Positions 1 to 10,775 of a stretch of DNA of 64,000 nucleotides are shown piece after piece. Within the stretch, counting starts at the first letter, position 1. Each line of letters starts with the position of its first letter. The stretch spans positions 5,644,501 to 5,708,500 of the forward strand of contig OZ005617.1 of the NCBI GenBank assembly GCA_963930655.1, in the 5' to 3' direction. Position numbers and translations under genes: made by a program. The notes under the pieces were generated by a model. It had not been told where the DNA came from. It worked only from the letters and a program-made list of their open reading frames with translations, and ran no database searches. Origin of the DNA: Myrica gale (Eukaryota; Streptophyta; Magnoliopsida; Fagales; Myricaceae).

Positions 1-2160
1 GTACAACGTGCATTAATCTACCATGGACTTTGGATTTCTTTTAACCTTTCCTAGACCTAATTGTTTTTCGGTCTGTTTTTAAAAAAAAAAAAAAAATAAT
101 TTGGAACTTCAGAAAGCAAGTTTTGCTACAGATTGTGAAGCTCGAATAATGGCTTGATTTATTCCTACATCATGCATGCACAAGATACGGGATTTCATAT
201 GGGAATGGCCGAAAGCGACAAGCTGTAAAAAATTATGTACTATCCTGAAATAGTGGTTGACCTTGATGGTTCTCTGGTCAAAGACTGTCAGAATTTTAGA
301 ATTGGGAATGAAGACTTGCTTGTTTCCTATTGGATTCCTATCCTAAGGCTTGAGAGGGCGAGTCTAATAGAGACAATTCATTGAATTTTCAGTTCGATTA
401 GAGTAGAAAAGAAATATAGTTCTTGTTGCTAGTTGACATAGACAATTTTATGGATGGGGACGTGCTTAAAAATAAGAAAGAGGAATAATGATGTAAATAT
501 TGTTAGTGTGTAAGTGTTGGTAAAATTCCTACTCAATTTAAATTCAAATTGAACTGTATTTTAAATTTAGTGAAATATTTAAGAGATTAAAGAGTTTAAG
601 ATGAAGATCTAAAAATAAGGAATTAGCCACGCATACAAATTACAAAGTCTTTAAAGACAATTTTGAAATTTAAAATATTTTCCTCCTTTTAGAATTTTAG
701 TTTTGAAAAATCATTTCTAAAAAATTCTCTACTTTCATAATTTTATTTAAAATTCAATCAACTCTATAAAATAATAGAGGTCATTCAAGAAAATTTAATG
801 AGGTCATTCCACGCTTTATTCAAGCTTCACTTAAATGTTACGTACCTAAAAAGCTTCACTTAATGGAGAAAATCTTTGATGAATTTCTGATTTAATTTTT
901 TAATGTTTATTTTATTGATTAAGTTAATTCTTATTAAAATCTAGACTTAACAAATTTTAGGACTAGGATATAAACCGGAGTTTTCAAATACCATAGAATA
1001 AGATTTCATCCTATAATAGGAAGAAGAAGAAGAAGAAGAAGGCAGCTAGGATTGAAATAAGTAAATTAAAAAATATTTTTCTTGTACGTGAGCTGCAGAT
1101 TCTAACAAAGACTTTTTCTGGGATCCTTATATTATAGGATGATATCCTTCTCGTCACATGTTTCTCTCCTCAATCTTTGCGCTGCTCCAATGCTCTATCA
1201 ATCTGTGAACTGTTTCCATATCTCTCGAAATTCTAATATCTAGCTTTGTACAAATTGACACCATCTATTTTGCCTTTGTTGTAAGCGAGCAAGGGATTTC
1301 CCAAGATCCCAGCTAGCCGGTGATGTTCCCTTTTATAATTTCTCTCTCTCTCTCATTTCAGGATTAAGATTATTTATAATATTATTACCTAAATTGAATA
1401 ATTCAATTAAAAGAAAGAGAGAGAAAAAGCAAGTATTAAAAGCAGTAAGGCTCATGCGGTCTTATATTAATACAGTCAATATTAAATATTAAAAAATCTC
1501 ACATAAATAATAACATAATCAATATTTAATATTTGATATGATATTATTGTAATCAAATTAAGAGTGATTAATATTAACTTTTAATCAACTAGGATTCAAC
1601 TACCCTCACCTCTATATACCCTTCGTTCACTAATATGAATGTGTCCTTCCAACCATTATATGACTCGTTGTTTATCTAATCCATAATACCATATGGCATA
1701 CACAAAATATTATATATTAATAATTAAATTGCAAGTTGGGGGAATCAAGAATTTTTTTCCTGTCTCTGAAATTATTGCCGTTACAAGAAGAGACAAATAT
1801 AATCTAGAATATTCTTGAACAAGATGCTTAATAGGGACCAAACACCATATTATATAATAACAAAGGTAGCGGCCCAAAGAAGTGTAAAAGGAAGACTCAA
1901 AGTCATGAATGGACATTAATATTATTATTTTTAGGCCATTAATGGACATTAATTTACTACGAAACAAATTCGTATTAATGGACATTACTTTACAACGAAA
2001 CAAATTCGCCCCATCAATCATCTCCAAAGCAACAAAAAGACGAAGGTTTGTCTCATAATTCCGCTTTTTTCTGATATCCGTATAATATACTTAAAAATAA
2101 GTACTTTAAAGTACAGAAGTATTTTGTTTTCTTGTCGCCTCTGAAATCCGAAGAATCTGA
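1..2160. other. AT-rich intergenic DNA, no gene recognised
   Basis: No open frame here resembles a known protein. The stretch holds an A-run near 80-96, a short (GAA)n tract at about 1019-1040 and CT/GA-rich patches near 1343-1356 and 1412-1425. A near-repeat of about 15 bases with the core 'taatggacatta' recurs between 1908 and 1986. It probably includes the promoter of the zinc transporter gene downstream, but I could not pick out a convincing TATA box. Confidence 0.5.
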
Positions 2161-2167
2161 GGACCAC

Positions 2168-2301
2168 CACCCAGACCTCCAATCAGACCCAAAAGCTTCT
2201 TTCCTCTGTCTACTTAAATCTTGTTCCCCTCACTCACCCAGACCTCCAATCATACCCAAAAGCTCCTTTGCTCTGTCTCCTTAAATCTTGTTCCCCTCAC
2301 T
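2168..2301 (+). repeat. 67-bp tandem duplication in the likely MTP1 5'UTR
   Basis: Two near-identical 67-bp units start at 2168 and 2235, each opening with CACCCAGACCTCCAATCA and ending with a TTGTTCCCCTCACT stretch. A third partial unit starts at about 2302. The CT-rich composition fits a plant 5' leader, and the units lie just upstream of the proposed leader intron of the zinc transporter gene. They differ by only a few substitutions, so the duplication is young or still homogenised. Confidence 0.85.
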
Positions 2302-2375
2302 CACCCAACCATCCTCGTCAAATTGAAGATTCAAAGTATATCTCTTTCTCTCTATTTCTCGCTTTTTCAGTTTCT

Positions 2376-5194
2376 GTAAGTATCTCTTTGCTTTCAGAGC
2401 ATCCGTTGGAATCCTTGTGCCCTTTGATCTTCCAGATCATGATTCATGAGGCAGTATGTTTTTATATTGCTTTCTCTATTGGTATTAAACCCTGTTAAGT
2501 CCATTCTTAGAGGCGAGCTCATTCACGCTTATGTTTTATTGTGTTCTTCATGGATTAGTGGATCTGGTTTTGTCTTGGTGAATGTGTTTGGAGGGTTGAA
2601 GCCTGAAGGGTTTCTAAAGGGATGTACTTTTGCTTTGTTATCCTTGATTGAGGTTTGCATAGGTCCGTTGAATGCTTGGTTTGTTTTCTATGATTAGTCA
2701 ATTAGAACTGCTGTCTTAAAATACATGCCATGAGTACGGGCCTTGAATGAGTCGTTAATTGCTGGTTTGTTTTTTCTTCCCCTGTTGTTGATACTCAGAC
2801 CAATTTAAGTCGATCATAAATGTGTTTGTCTGTTTAAATCATGAAATTCTGTGTGAAAGTCGGGGTGCAAAATGCTTTTTTCTTCTTTTCCTTAAAAAAT
2901 GTTCAAAGGGTGCAATTGCATCAGTTTTGGATATGATAGGAGAATTTGTTCTGCTTAAGGAATAACCGTTGGGATAGTATTTCAACCTCAGCTTAAGAAA
3001 TAGATTTGAGTTGACATTAGAAATTTTTGAGAATCGTGTGTAAGTCTTTGACAATTGGACTAGGATTGTTCTTATTTATTCTGAATGGAGTCTGTAAGTT
3101 AATTAAAACAAATAGGGGAAATTTACTTTTCGCCATGTAACTATTGAACAAATGTCATTTTAGGGTCCAAACTCCCAATTTCATCACATTACACCCTCCA
3201 ACTATCGAAATTCACCAATTTACGCCCTCTGATATGATTTGACCGCTAAGATTATGCCACATAACCAATTCTCACACATTTCAACTGTAAGACCTGATCA
3301 AGGGGCGTAAGTTGATGAATTTCAATAGTTCGAGGGAGAAATATGATGAAAGTGGTAGTTTGGACCCTAAAATGACATTTATCCAATAGTTAGGGGGCGA
3401 AAACTGAAGTTTTCCCAAAGAAATAATATGGATGTAACAGTGTGCATGCGAATTGGGTTGTTGGTTTATCATCATAGTTGGTGCTTCACGAATATTAGGG
3501 GTGAGTTGAAGCCATTCAGTATGTGTTAGCAATATCTGATGCCTGATAGTAATGTGTGCAGTTAACCAAATGGCATTTTGTGAATGTGTCTTTTCCTATT
3601 AGTACTGTATGTATTTTGCTGTTTGTTCATATCTTCTCCAAGGGCTTTACAAAATGTTCGGGAGGACTGACTGACTACAATGGTAGGTGTAGATAGGAAT
3701 TCTCAACGAGCAACTGGCACAGAACGGTCAGCTGATGTGATGGTTGAAATTCAGAAAACACTGGCTGATTAAAACCTTTGATTACTTGCCGAAAATTTCT
3801 GTTAAACTTGCAGAGTTGTCCTTCAAGTGTGTGTTCATGCTTTTGCTTGTTTGTTTGTTGAGTTGCAAAATTATGCACCTAATTTTCAGTGTAGGACTTC
3901 AGGACAGGACTGATTCGACTGAAAGTTGCAACGCAAGCCTGATAAAACAATAGCCAGTAAAAGTTCATGTACAACTTGTTTGGATGGAGTTTTGTACTGC
4001 TGGAGCTAGGAATTTTGAATACTAGTAATTTTATTAGCCAGTCTGTGGAAGATAGGAAGAGAATGTTTACACGTTGTTTTGGATGGATTGAAACTGAATT
4101 AAATTTTGGTCGCATGATTTAATTGTCTGAATCTAAATCACTACAAACTGGGATGTCAACTCCACAAGTATCACTCCATCTAAGAGGGGCCAAGCCACAC
4201 CTGCAGTAGTAAAAAAAGTGGCTCGACCAGGTATTTATGTATTCTTAGTGTAATGTGTATAAACTTGCTAATAGAAAAAGAAAGCAACAGTGGAATCAGG
4301 TTCCTTGATTCATTAAGTGGATTTAATCAGGAAAATAAAGCAATTGCACCTTCATAAGTGTTGAACTCAAATAATTCCATCAAGTGTAAGTTCCAAAGAT
4401 TGGATGACTATCTTGGGTAGTATCCAGTGCTCTCTATTTCTCGATGTGTTGGTCATCACAAATTTAGATTGCCACATCTGGTGTTCTTTTTCATGTTTTA
4501 TGAAGTTTCTTCCTGATATAATTCATGTTCAACAATAAAAAAATTAAGAAAGAGAACTCTAAAACATCAGGTAGTCAACTTCATGATCCTATTGAGCCAT
4601 TTGCTTGCTAGTATTCATTATTATTATTTTTTTCATGCCTTTCATCTTATTTCATGTTCTTTGTATGTAATAAACTTGATTTATCTATTATTTTATTTCA
4701 AATTTGATCTAATCTTCTACGAACAATATGCTTCTCTTGAATGAGGGTACACTTTGAAGATTTAGTCATGATTCAATTCTATTGTAGAAATTATACTTTC
4801 TTTTTTCTTTTTCCTTTTGTTTTCTGCACTATACTTATGCCTAGTCCCCCTTGATAAAATCTCTGGCTTTGCCCCTGGTCGTGCCTGGTGGTGTTTCCTA
4901 CTACTGGTAGCTTTTTGTTGGTGGCCTCTTAGCTTTTTAAACCTGGTGAATAAGTGTATGCTTTATGGCCTAGGGATGCATTGCTGCATTGTTGAGCTTA
5001 TGGAGTAGTGGATATGAAGCACATTTTTGGAATGTAGGGTGCATGTAGTTGAATCATTGTTTTGACCTACTATGCACATTCCTGTTTTCCTGTGATGCCA
5101 TATGTTATAGTGTCATTTTATAGTGTATCATGCCACTATATACTAGCTATATCCGTGAAGGAATTCATATTCGTCATGGTTCACTAATTTTCAG
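2376..5194 (+). other. proposed 5'UTR intron of the MTP1 gene
   Basis: A good donor (CTG|GTAAGT-like, GT at 2376) follows the CT-rich leader, and a pyrimidine-rich acceptor ending TTTTCAG at 5194 abuts the ATG at 5195. The intron would be about 2.8 kb and contains a foldback MITE at 3115-3416. Leader introns are known in plant MTP1/ZAT genes. The donor is inferred from sequence alone, so other donors or further leader exons are possible. No coding potential was recognised inside it. Confidence 0.55.
3115..3416. mobile_element. foldback MITE (MULE-type), 302 bp
   Basis: The two halves are imperfect inverted copies. The left arm beginning GGGGAAATTTACTTTTCGCC matches the reverse complement of the right end, GGGAAAACTTCAGTTTTCGC, and pairing continues for about 115 bp per arm. 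The flanks give a 9-bp target duplication with one mismatch: AAACAAATA at 3106-3114 and AAAGAAATA at 3417-3425. Foldback structure plus a 9-bp duplication points to a Mutator-like non-autonomous element. It sits in the proposed leader intron of the zinc transporter. Confidence 0.82.
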
Positions 5195-6424
5195 ATGGAA
5201 GTGCCAAATTCTGAACACTGTACGATTGAAGTGTGTGGAGATATCCCAGCTACAGGTACAAGTCTGGCTGGGAGTAAGATTTGTGGGGAAGCAGCATGTG
5301 GATTTTCAAATGCTAAAACCAGTTCCAAAGATGCCAAGGAACGCTCAGCATCAATGAGGAAACTTTTGATTGCTGTTATGCTCTGTATCATCTTTATGAG
5401 TGTAGAAGTTGTCGGAGGTATTAAAGCCAATAGTCTTGCCATTTTGACTGATGCTGCTCATCTGTTGTCCGATGTTGCTGCATTTGCAATATCATTGTTC
5501 TCCCTTTGGGCATCAGGATGGGAGGCAACTCCACGTCAATCATATGGTTTTTTTCGAATTGAAATATTGGGGGCCCTTGTTTCAATCCAGATGATATGGC
5601 TTCTTGCTGGGATCCTTGTTTATGAAGCCATTTCTAGAATTATCAATGATTCTGGTGAGGTTCAGGGCTTTCTTATGTTTGTTGTTGCTGCATTTGGTTT
5701 AGTGGTTAATATTGGCATGGCTCTCTTGTTGGGGCATGATCATGAGCATGGGCATGGGCATGGTGGACATGACCAGGGCGATGGTCATCATGGTCATAGC
5801 CACATGGGTCATGATGAATTGCATAAACATGGCCTAACCATTACCACGCATCATCATCATGGGGGACTCTCCAAACATGATGATGCTCACCATCATGCAC
5901 ACGGAGCAGATCACACAGAGCCTCTGCTAAAGACATGTACTGAGGAAGAAAAGAAGTCCAATGATGGAGCTAAACGCAAGAAGCAAAGGAACATTAATGT
6001 GCAGGGGGCTTATCTTCATGTACTTGGGGATTCCATTCAAAGTGTTGGGGTTATGATCGGTGGAGCCATTATATGGTACAAGCCTGAGTGGAAGATCATT
6101 GATCTGATATGTACCCTCGTATTTTCTGCAATTGTGCTAGGAACTACGATCAGGATTCTGCGAAGCATTTTGGAGGTTTTAATGGAGAGCACACCAAGAG
6201 AAATTGATGCCAGAAAGCTCGAGAAAGGTCTCTGTGAGATGGATGAGGTAGTAGCTATCCATGAGCTGCACATTTGGGCAATTACTGTTGGGAAAATCTT
6301 ATTGGCCTGCCATGTTATAATAAAGCCAGAGACTGATGCTGACATGGTATTGGACAAGGTTACAGACTACATTAGAAGAGAATACAACATCGGTCATGTG
6401 ACAATCCAGATAGAGCGCCAGTAG
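5195..6424 (+). CDS. MTP1: MTP1/ZAT-type vacuolar zinc transporter (cation diffusion facilitator)
   Basis: This 409-residue protein belongs to the Zn-CDF group. The family exchanges Zn2+ for H+ across the tonoplast and sequesters excess zinc in the vacuole. The paired HxxxD metal-site motifs are visible: H89 and D93 in [14 protein letters not shown] (membrane segment 2), and H275 and D279 in YLHVLGDS (segment 5). Between segments 4 and 5 lies the histidine-rich cytosolic loop (about residues 181-240), typical of plant MTP1 and thought to sense or buffer zinc. Six hydrophobic segments and a C-terminal cytosolic domain (about 325-409) are present, and the length matches plant MTP1. The coding region is one uninterrupted exon. 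The ATG is the first codon after a TTTTCAG acceptor. No defects are visible, so it is probably functional. Confidence 0.96.
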   Translation: MEVPNSEHCTIEVCGDIPATGTSLAGSKICGEAACGFSNAKTSSKDAKERSASMRKLLIAVMLCIIFMSVEVVGGIKANSLAILTDAAHLLSDVAAFAISLFSLWASGWEATPRQSYGFFRIEILGALVSIQMIWLLAGILVYEAISRIINDSGEVQGFLMFVVAAFGLVVNIGMALLLGHDHEHGHGHGGHDQGDGHHGHSHMGHDELHKHGLTITTHHHHGGLSKHDDAHHHAHGADHTEPLLKTCTEEEKKSNDGAKRKKQRNINVQGAYLHVLGDSIQSVGVMIGGAIIWYKPEWKIIDLICTLVFSAIVLGTTIRILRSILEVLMESTPREIDARKLEKGLCEMDEVVAIHELHIWAITVGKILLACHVIIKPETDADMVLDKVTDYIRREYNIGHVTIQIERQ

Positions 6425-7160
6425 ATCCAGAGAGAGCAATTGATGATATGTTCCAGTATTGTGATCGTCTATCTGTGTCCTTCAAGTTTCATATATTCTC
6501 TATATGCATGATAATGATAATGTTGCTATATCTGTGGTTGGATATTCTTAGTAGGAATGCAATATAGACCGGAAAAGCCTTGTTTATTCTACTTTATGGA
6601 ACCAACTTTTCTTCAATCTCTCACTTCTCTACCTTTGCCTCTGTGATCTGTTCCCACAATGGATCTTTATTTTTCAGCAGCCATTAAATTTAAGAGGTGG
6701 AGGAATCAATCATGTGGTGCTAGATGTGAAGAGAGTGATGTTTGCTTCCATAATGAGTCTTTGCTCATGCTATCCCTGTCGTCTTCCAGGTGCTGCCAGC
6801 TATCAGTAGAGATGCTGTTGTGGCATGTGTGTTTAAGGTTGTTGGTATTGTATTATGAAGAGAGACGTGTTAAGATGCTATAAGGATTCAGCCACATTCA
6901 TCTTACTCTTCTTTTCAAAGACATGAATTCTAAGCAGACGGCTATAATGCATGTCAACATATTGAAGGTTCAAATTATATGTCTCTGTGTTTCCATTTTT
7001 TCTCTTTTGTTCGTAGCACGTGTTTTGATGGATTTTTCTACGCCTGGGGCTAGAAATTTTGAATGCTATGTGGAATTTTATCAGCTTTGAACGCTAATGA
7101 ATTGAAGAAAATATCATTTGCTGAAAAAAGAAAAAGAATATTGAAGAATGAGCGGAATGG
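6425..7160. other. MTP1 3' flank, including likely 3'UTR
   Basis: The first several hundred bases probably form the 3'UTR of the zinc transporter. A frame at 6659-6883 is not recognisable as a protein. Bases about 7022-7080 resemble 3978-4040 in the leader intron: both carry a GATGGA..GCTGGGGCTAG-like stretch followed by AATTTTGAAT, which suggests a short dispersed repeat on both sides of the gene. Confidence 0.4.
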
Positions 7161-7170
7161 ATAAAAATAA

Positions 7171-7402
7171 GGGATAAATACAAAATCAGTCCCTGTGCTA
7201 TACGTAAAAATCGTTTTAGTCCTTGTGATATGAAAAACATCGATTTAGTCCCTGTGATTCTATTTTCGTTTGTTATTGGTCCTCCATTAGGGACTGATTT
7301 TTTCACTTTTTGAAATCACAGGGACTAAATTGATGTTTTTCATATCACAGGGACTAAATCGATTTTTGCGTATAGCACAGGAACCAATTTTGCATTTATC
7401 GC
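7171..7402. mobile_element. foldback MITE (MULE-type), 232 bp
   Basis: The left arm starts GGGATAAATACAAAATCAGT and the right end is its near-perfect inverse (reverse complement starts GCGATAAATGCAAAATTGGT), pairing for about 95 bp per arm. It is flanked by a perfect 9-bp target duplication, TAAAAATAA, at 7162-7170 and 7403-7411. Repeated 'ttTAGTCCCTGTGAT' blocks give the arms an internal periodicity. No coding capacity. The perfect duplication implies a fairly recent insertion. Confidence 0.9.
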
Positions 7403-7489
7403 TAAAAATAACCCAGTCTTTTTTTGTTTTTGTTTTCTAAATATTCAGCTATCTTTATATAAGAAAAGTCTGGAGCTAGAAATTTTTTT

Positions 7490-7715
7490 CTTGAGAGGGG
7501 GCGAATTAGCCTATACTTGGATGTCAAGAATTTTTTTAAAAAAATTTCACAACTACCTTTTCACTAAATCCGATACCTTTATACACACTTTAACAATTTT
7601 TTACAAACTTCAATTCTTTTTTACAAACTTCAATAATCTTTTTGTCAATCCCAACAGAATCTACACTGTTTTAACTCCAAAAAAAATTTTGCCCATCCAA
7701 ACTTAGCCTTAACAT
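7490..7715 (-). mobile_element. MITE-like element with TTTGGATG ends
   Basis: The ends are imperfect inverted repeats: TAGCCTATACTTGGATG on the left, and GGCTAAGTTTGGATGGGC when the right end is reverse-complemented. The interior, read on the minus strand, ends with a TTTTTTTAAAAAAATTCTTGACATCC block that is also found at 18776-18955. The two are therefore copies of one short non-autonomous family. An exact target duplication could not be fixed. Confidence 0.5.
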
Positions 7716-8512
7716 GGTGCAAAAATTATTGCTAATAGTTAAACAATATAAGAAAAAATACATATTCACATAAACAAAGCACAATTTGATTTCTACATAG
7801 AGAAATCACGATACCAATTTAGTTCAAGTATATTAAGTAAATTCATCATACATAAATCCATAAATAGAAACTTTGTTTTTTCTTGTAACTGCATGAATAG
7901 ATTTGAAGGCTGATAAATAAAAATGTTCCATTAGTAATGACTGCTAATAAGTACATAAATATTGGTGAGACCAAAAATGATACATTGAGTGGGAGCAACT
8001 TCTGTTTCTTTTTTTAAAAAAATAAAAAATAAAAAATTTGTGGAATTTGTGGCTCAATATTTGGCAGCTGACCTTACAGTAGAAAAACTCTACAACACAT
8101 TGCAAAATGCTCCAGACCATCCAATTTGTTAAGAGACCCTTCTAAAAGACTCTTCCACTGTCTACCAGCCTCCATAACTTCCATAGACTAGAATAAGTTG
8201 TTTTACATTTTATAACAAAAATACATTAATAAAAGTACTGTTTTGCCCATGAAAGTTATGCCAATTTGACATATACATCATTCTCCCGGCCCTCTTTATT
8301 TCGTATCCGAATTGCATTATATTTTATGTCCCCACTCAAGTCGATTTCCTTCTTTAAATATATATTCAATGCAGACGTCAGTATTTAGCTATATATGAAA
8401 ATTGAAAACTTGAATTCCAACCCAAGTTCAACGACCCATCAAACTAAATACATTGCAAGGAAAGCATATACACAGATAAAAGCATACCCATTACATCTTT
8501 TTTTCCCTAGGC
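7716..8512. other. AT-rich intergenic DNA
   Basis: No gene or delimitable repeat was recognised in this stretch. Confidence 0.4.
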
Positions 8513-8711
8513 CATGGCTCTCTTGTTGGAATATGATCATGGTAATAGCCACAGGGGTCAATGCATGACCATGGCTTAACCTTTATCCCCCATCATCATC
8601 ATGGACACTCAAAACACGATGACGAGCACAATCAAGAACACGTAGCAGATCACACGAGGCTCTGCTAAAGACATGCACTGAGGGAGAAAAGAAGTCAAAG
8701 GATGGAGCTAA
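8513..8711 (+). pseudogene. fragment of an MTP1 histidine-rich loop
   Basis: About 200 bp here align with 5710-5975 of the intact zinc transporter gene. Shared landmarks, in the same order, are GCCATGGCTCTCTTGTTGG, a CATCATCATCATGG histidine run, GCAGATCACAC, CTCTGCTAAAGACATG and GATGGAGCTAAAC. Only the end of membrane segment 4 and the His-rich loop remain. Internal deletions and stops (for example TGA/TAG in the loop frame) break the reading frame. It is not simply the neighbouring gene duplicated recently: its histidine pattern differs, so it may derive from an older tandem paralogue. Confidence 0.85.
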
Positions 8712-8719
8712 ACTATTCA

Positions 8720-9578
8720 CGTATCTAGAGTTTTGACGAAACCCAACTTCTTTTTTTTGGGTAAGTAACGAAACCCAACTTCATACTTTGATAGGAGGAA
8801 TAAATAAATTCTACAAATGGTAAGACAGCTGTGATTGTTTGCAAAAAATATTCTCTCACGTTGAGAATATTCTGACAATTATTATTAATTAAATAGAGGG
8901 AATACAGAGGTTTGTACAAGGGAATATATTCTGGGTATGGTAACGTGTTACTATACAGATAAATTGGTTATGAAAGATTGATATCAGATAAGGAAGACTG
9001 CAGACTGTACGTTGTAGGAGATTTGCTTGCTGTCATTCCGTGTGATTGGTGAATTGCCATATTGTTTATCCGTTACAGAGATAGGATATTGGCTTGCTTC
9101 CATTCCTTTTGATTGCTGAGTTGTCATATTGATGTGTTGGACTTTCTTTATTTGCAGGAAGAGAATGAGCTGATTGGCTAGCCAGGAGGGGGTGACTTTT
9201 CTATGACAGAAGTCAATTCATAGTTGACACTCTTAATTGTAGGGTACTTGGAGATTATAATGCTAAGGAATAAGGATACTGCCAATGTTACAGCACAAAG
9301 GAGCTGATGCTGAGCCGTACCCGCATGCTTCTTCTCACGGTGCTGACGGATCGTCTTGTGGTCCTGCTACATCGGCTGTTACGTAGCTTTTCTTTCTGTA
9401 CATGTTAGTTAGAGGGCATTTATGCTTTTTCTCAGTTTGTTAGAATTCTCCTTGATTCGTTTTCATTTGGTTATATATTGTACACTGTATTCGTCGTCAT
9501 TCTCAAGTGAATATACAAAAATATTCCCACAGTACTCTGTTCTTCTTTGCCGAACTCTTCTCTTTTACCAAACTTTAC
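8720..9578. other. intergenic DNA with an unidentified coding-like tail
   Basis: From about 9270 to 9386 on the plus strand an open frame ends in TAG and encodes a Gly/Ser/Ala-rich tail (GADAEPYPHASSHGADGSS). I do not recognise it. It could be the last exon of a degraded gene or chance. A short duplication (ACGAAACCCAACTTC) occurs at about 8738 and 8769. Nothing else is recognised. Confidence 0.3.
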
Positions 9579-9779
9579 ATCTCCACCAGCCATTTCGGAC
9601 CTTCAAAACCCTTGTACATGTCAAGAATCTTCCTCATAACCATTTGATTGTAATCTTTCATTGCGTTCTTGAAGACTTCGCAGAAATTTGGCATCCTTCC
9701 CAACGAACTCGCTCAAATTCATTCCTTGAGCCCTGTAGAATGGTAGTCCTCGTTCCATAACTGCATCCTTCAAATGGTA
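9579..9779 (-). pseudogene. fragment of a caffeate/COMT-type O-methyltransferase
   Basis: On the minus strand the frame reads YHLKDAVMERGLPF, followed by AQGMNLSEFVGKDAKF. After a one-base frameshift near 9683 it continues EVFKNAMKDYN and then ILDMYKGFEGPKWLVE. This is the block just before the S-adenosylmethionine-binding glycine loop of plant COMT-family methyltransferases. Homology ends right where the glycine-rich motif should begin, and no methyltransferase sequence was found on either side. It is a small, frameshifted relic and not an active gene. Confidence 0.8.
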
Positions 9780-9786
9780 CCTATTG

Positions 9787-10770
9787 TGAATTTCGCCTGG
9801 TAATTTATGAAAAAACAGAAGAGATGGTGATGATAATGATAAAGGAAGTAATTATCGGCTTCTTTGAACTTTTAGCACCAATTATTCGGGATCATCTTGT
9901 TCTGTACAAGAGCTAATAAGGGTGCTAGTGAATCAATGATCCTCCATTCTGGTCACGGATGAAGTATTTGGATCACTTTTGGGTGGCTATCTTCAACATT
10001 AACGAACAGAGGTTGAAACGAAAGGATATTATAAATGATTTTATTCAGGGAAAATGAGATCTGGTTGATCAGGAAGATCTGTTTGGTAATAGTTCAACAA
10101 GTGATGTATGAATTCGTCATGAAATACATACAAAATGGCAAGACATCAACAAGCAACAAATGACATATCTACTTTACTGTTACTTCTCCAATGTTATCAG
10201 GATAACTTATTTAATTCTATACTATTACCTTCGATGTTGTCCAAATCAGCCTTCACGTAACAGGCTTCAGAATTCTTCACAGATAAATCTAGTGTAGAAA
10301 TCCTCATATAAATCTTGTAGTCCAATATCTAAGAATAATTGAATTAGTTCCATCCAAGGGGAGCTTTTTGCCAAGTGAGTTCTTCCATGAAAGTAATTTT
10401 GTGATCAAAAGAGGATTTTAGAAGAACGCGATTGACTTCGTGACATGGTTCAGGGATTTGCAAAATCGAAGAAGAAATGCCCAATTACATGAGAGACATA
10501 TTGGTTCAAGCCTTGGAACCTACTCTTAAAAGAACTGATCTTACGTGCATCACAGATCAAACTTAGGATATCTTTTGAACCAGAGACATAAACGGTTTCA
10601 TAAGCTCAACCGTTCATTAGCTTCAGTCCAGAATTTCTCGAAATTAACTATTTTATCAATGTTTAAAGTGCTACAAGTAAAAACACGAATGGTTGACGTA
10701 CAACTTCAACCGAGAGTTTACATAGGACAAGCAAATGTTGCTGGCATCTTAGAATTTAGGACCCGTCCAG
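9787..10770. other. intergenic DNA, no clear gene
   Basis: This lies downstream of the minus-strand dioxygenase gene and probably includes its 3'UTR at the right end. Frames such as 10545-10805 (+) have no recognised similarity. Short stretches look mildly coding-like but are interrupted in all frames. Confidence 0.35.
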
Positions 10771-10775
10771 CAAGG

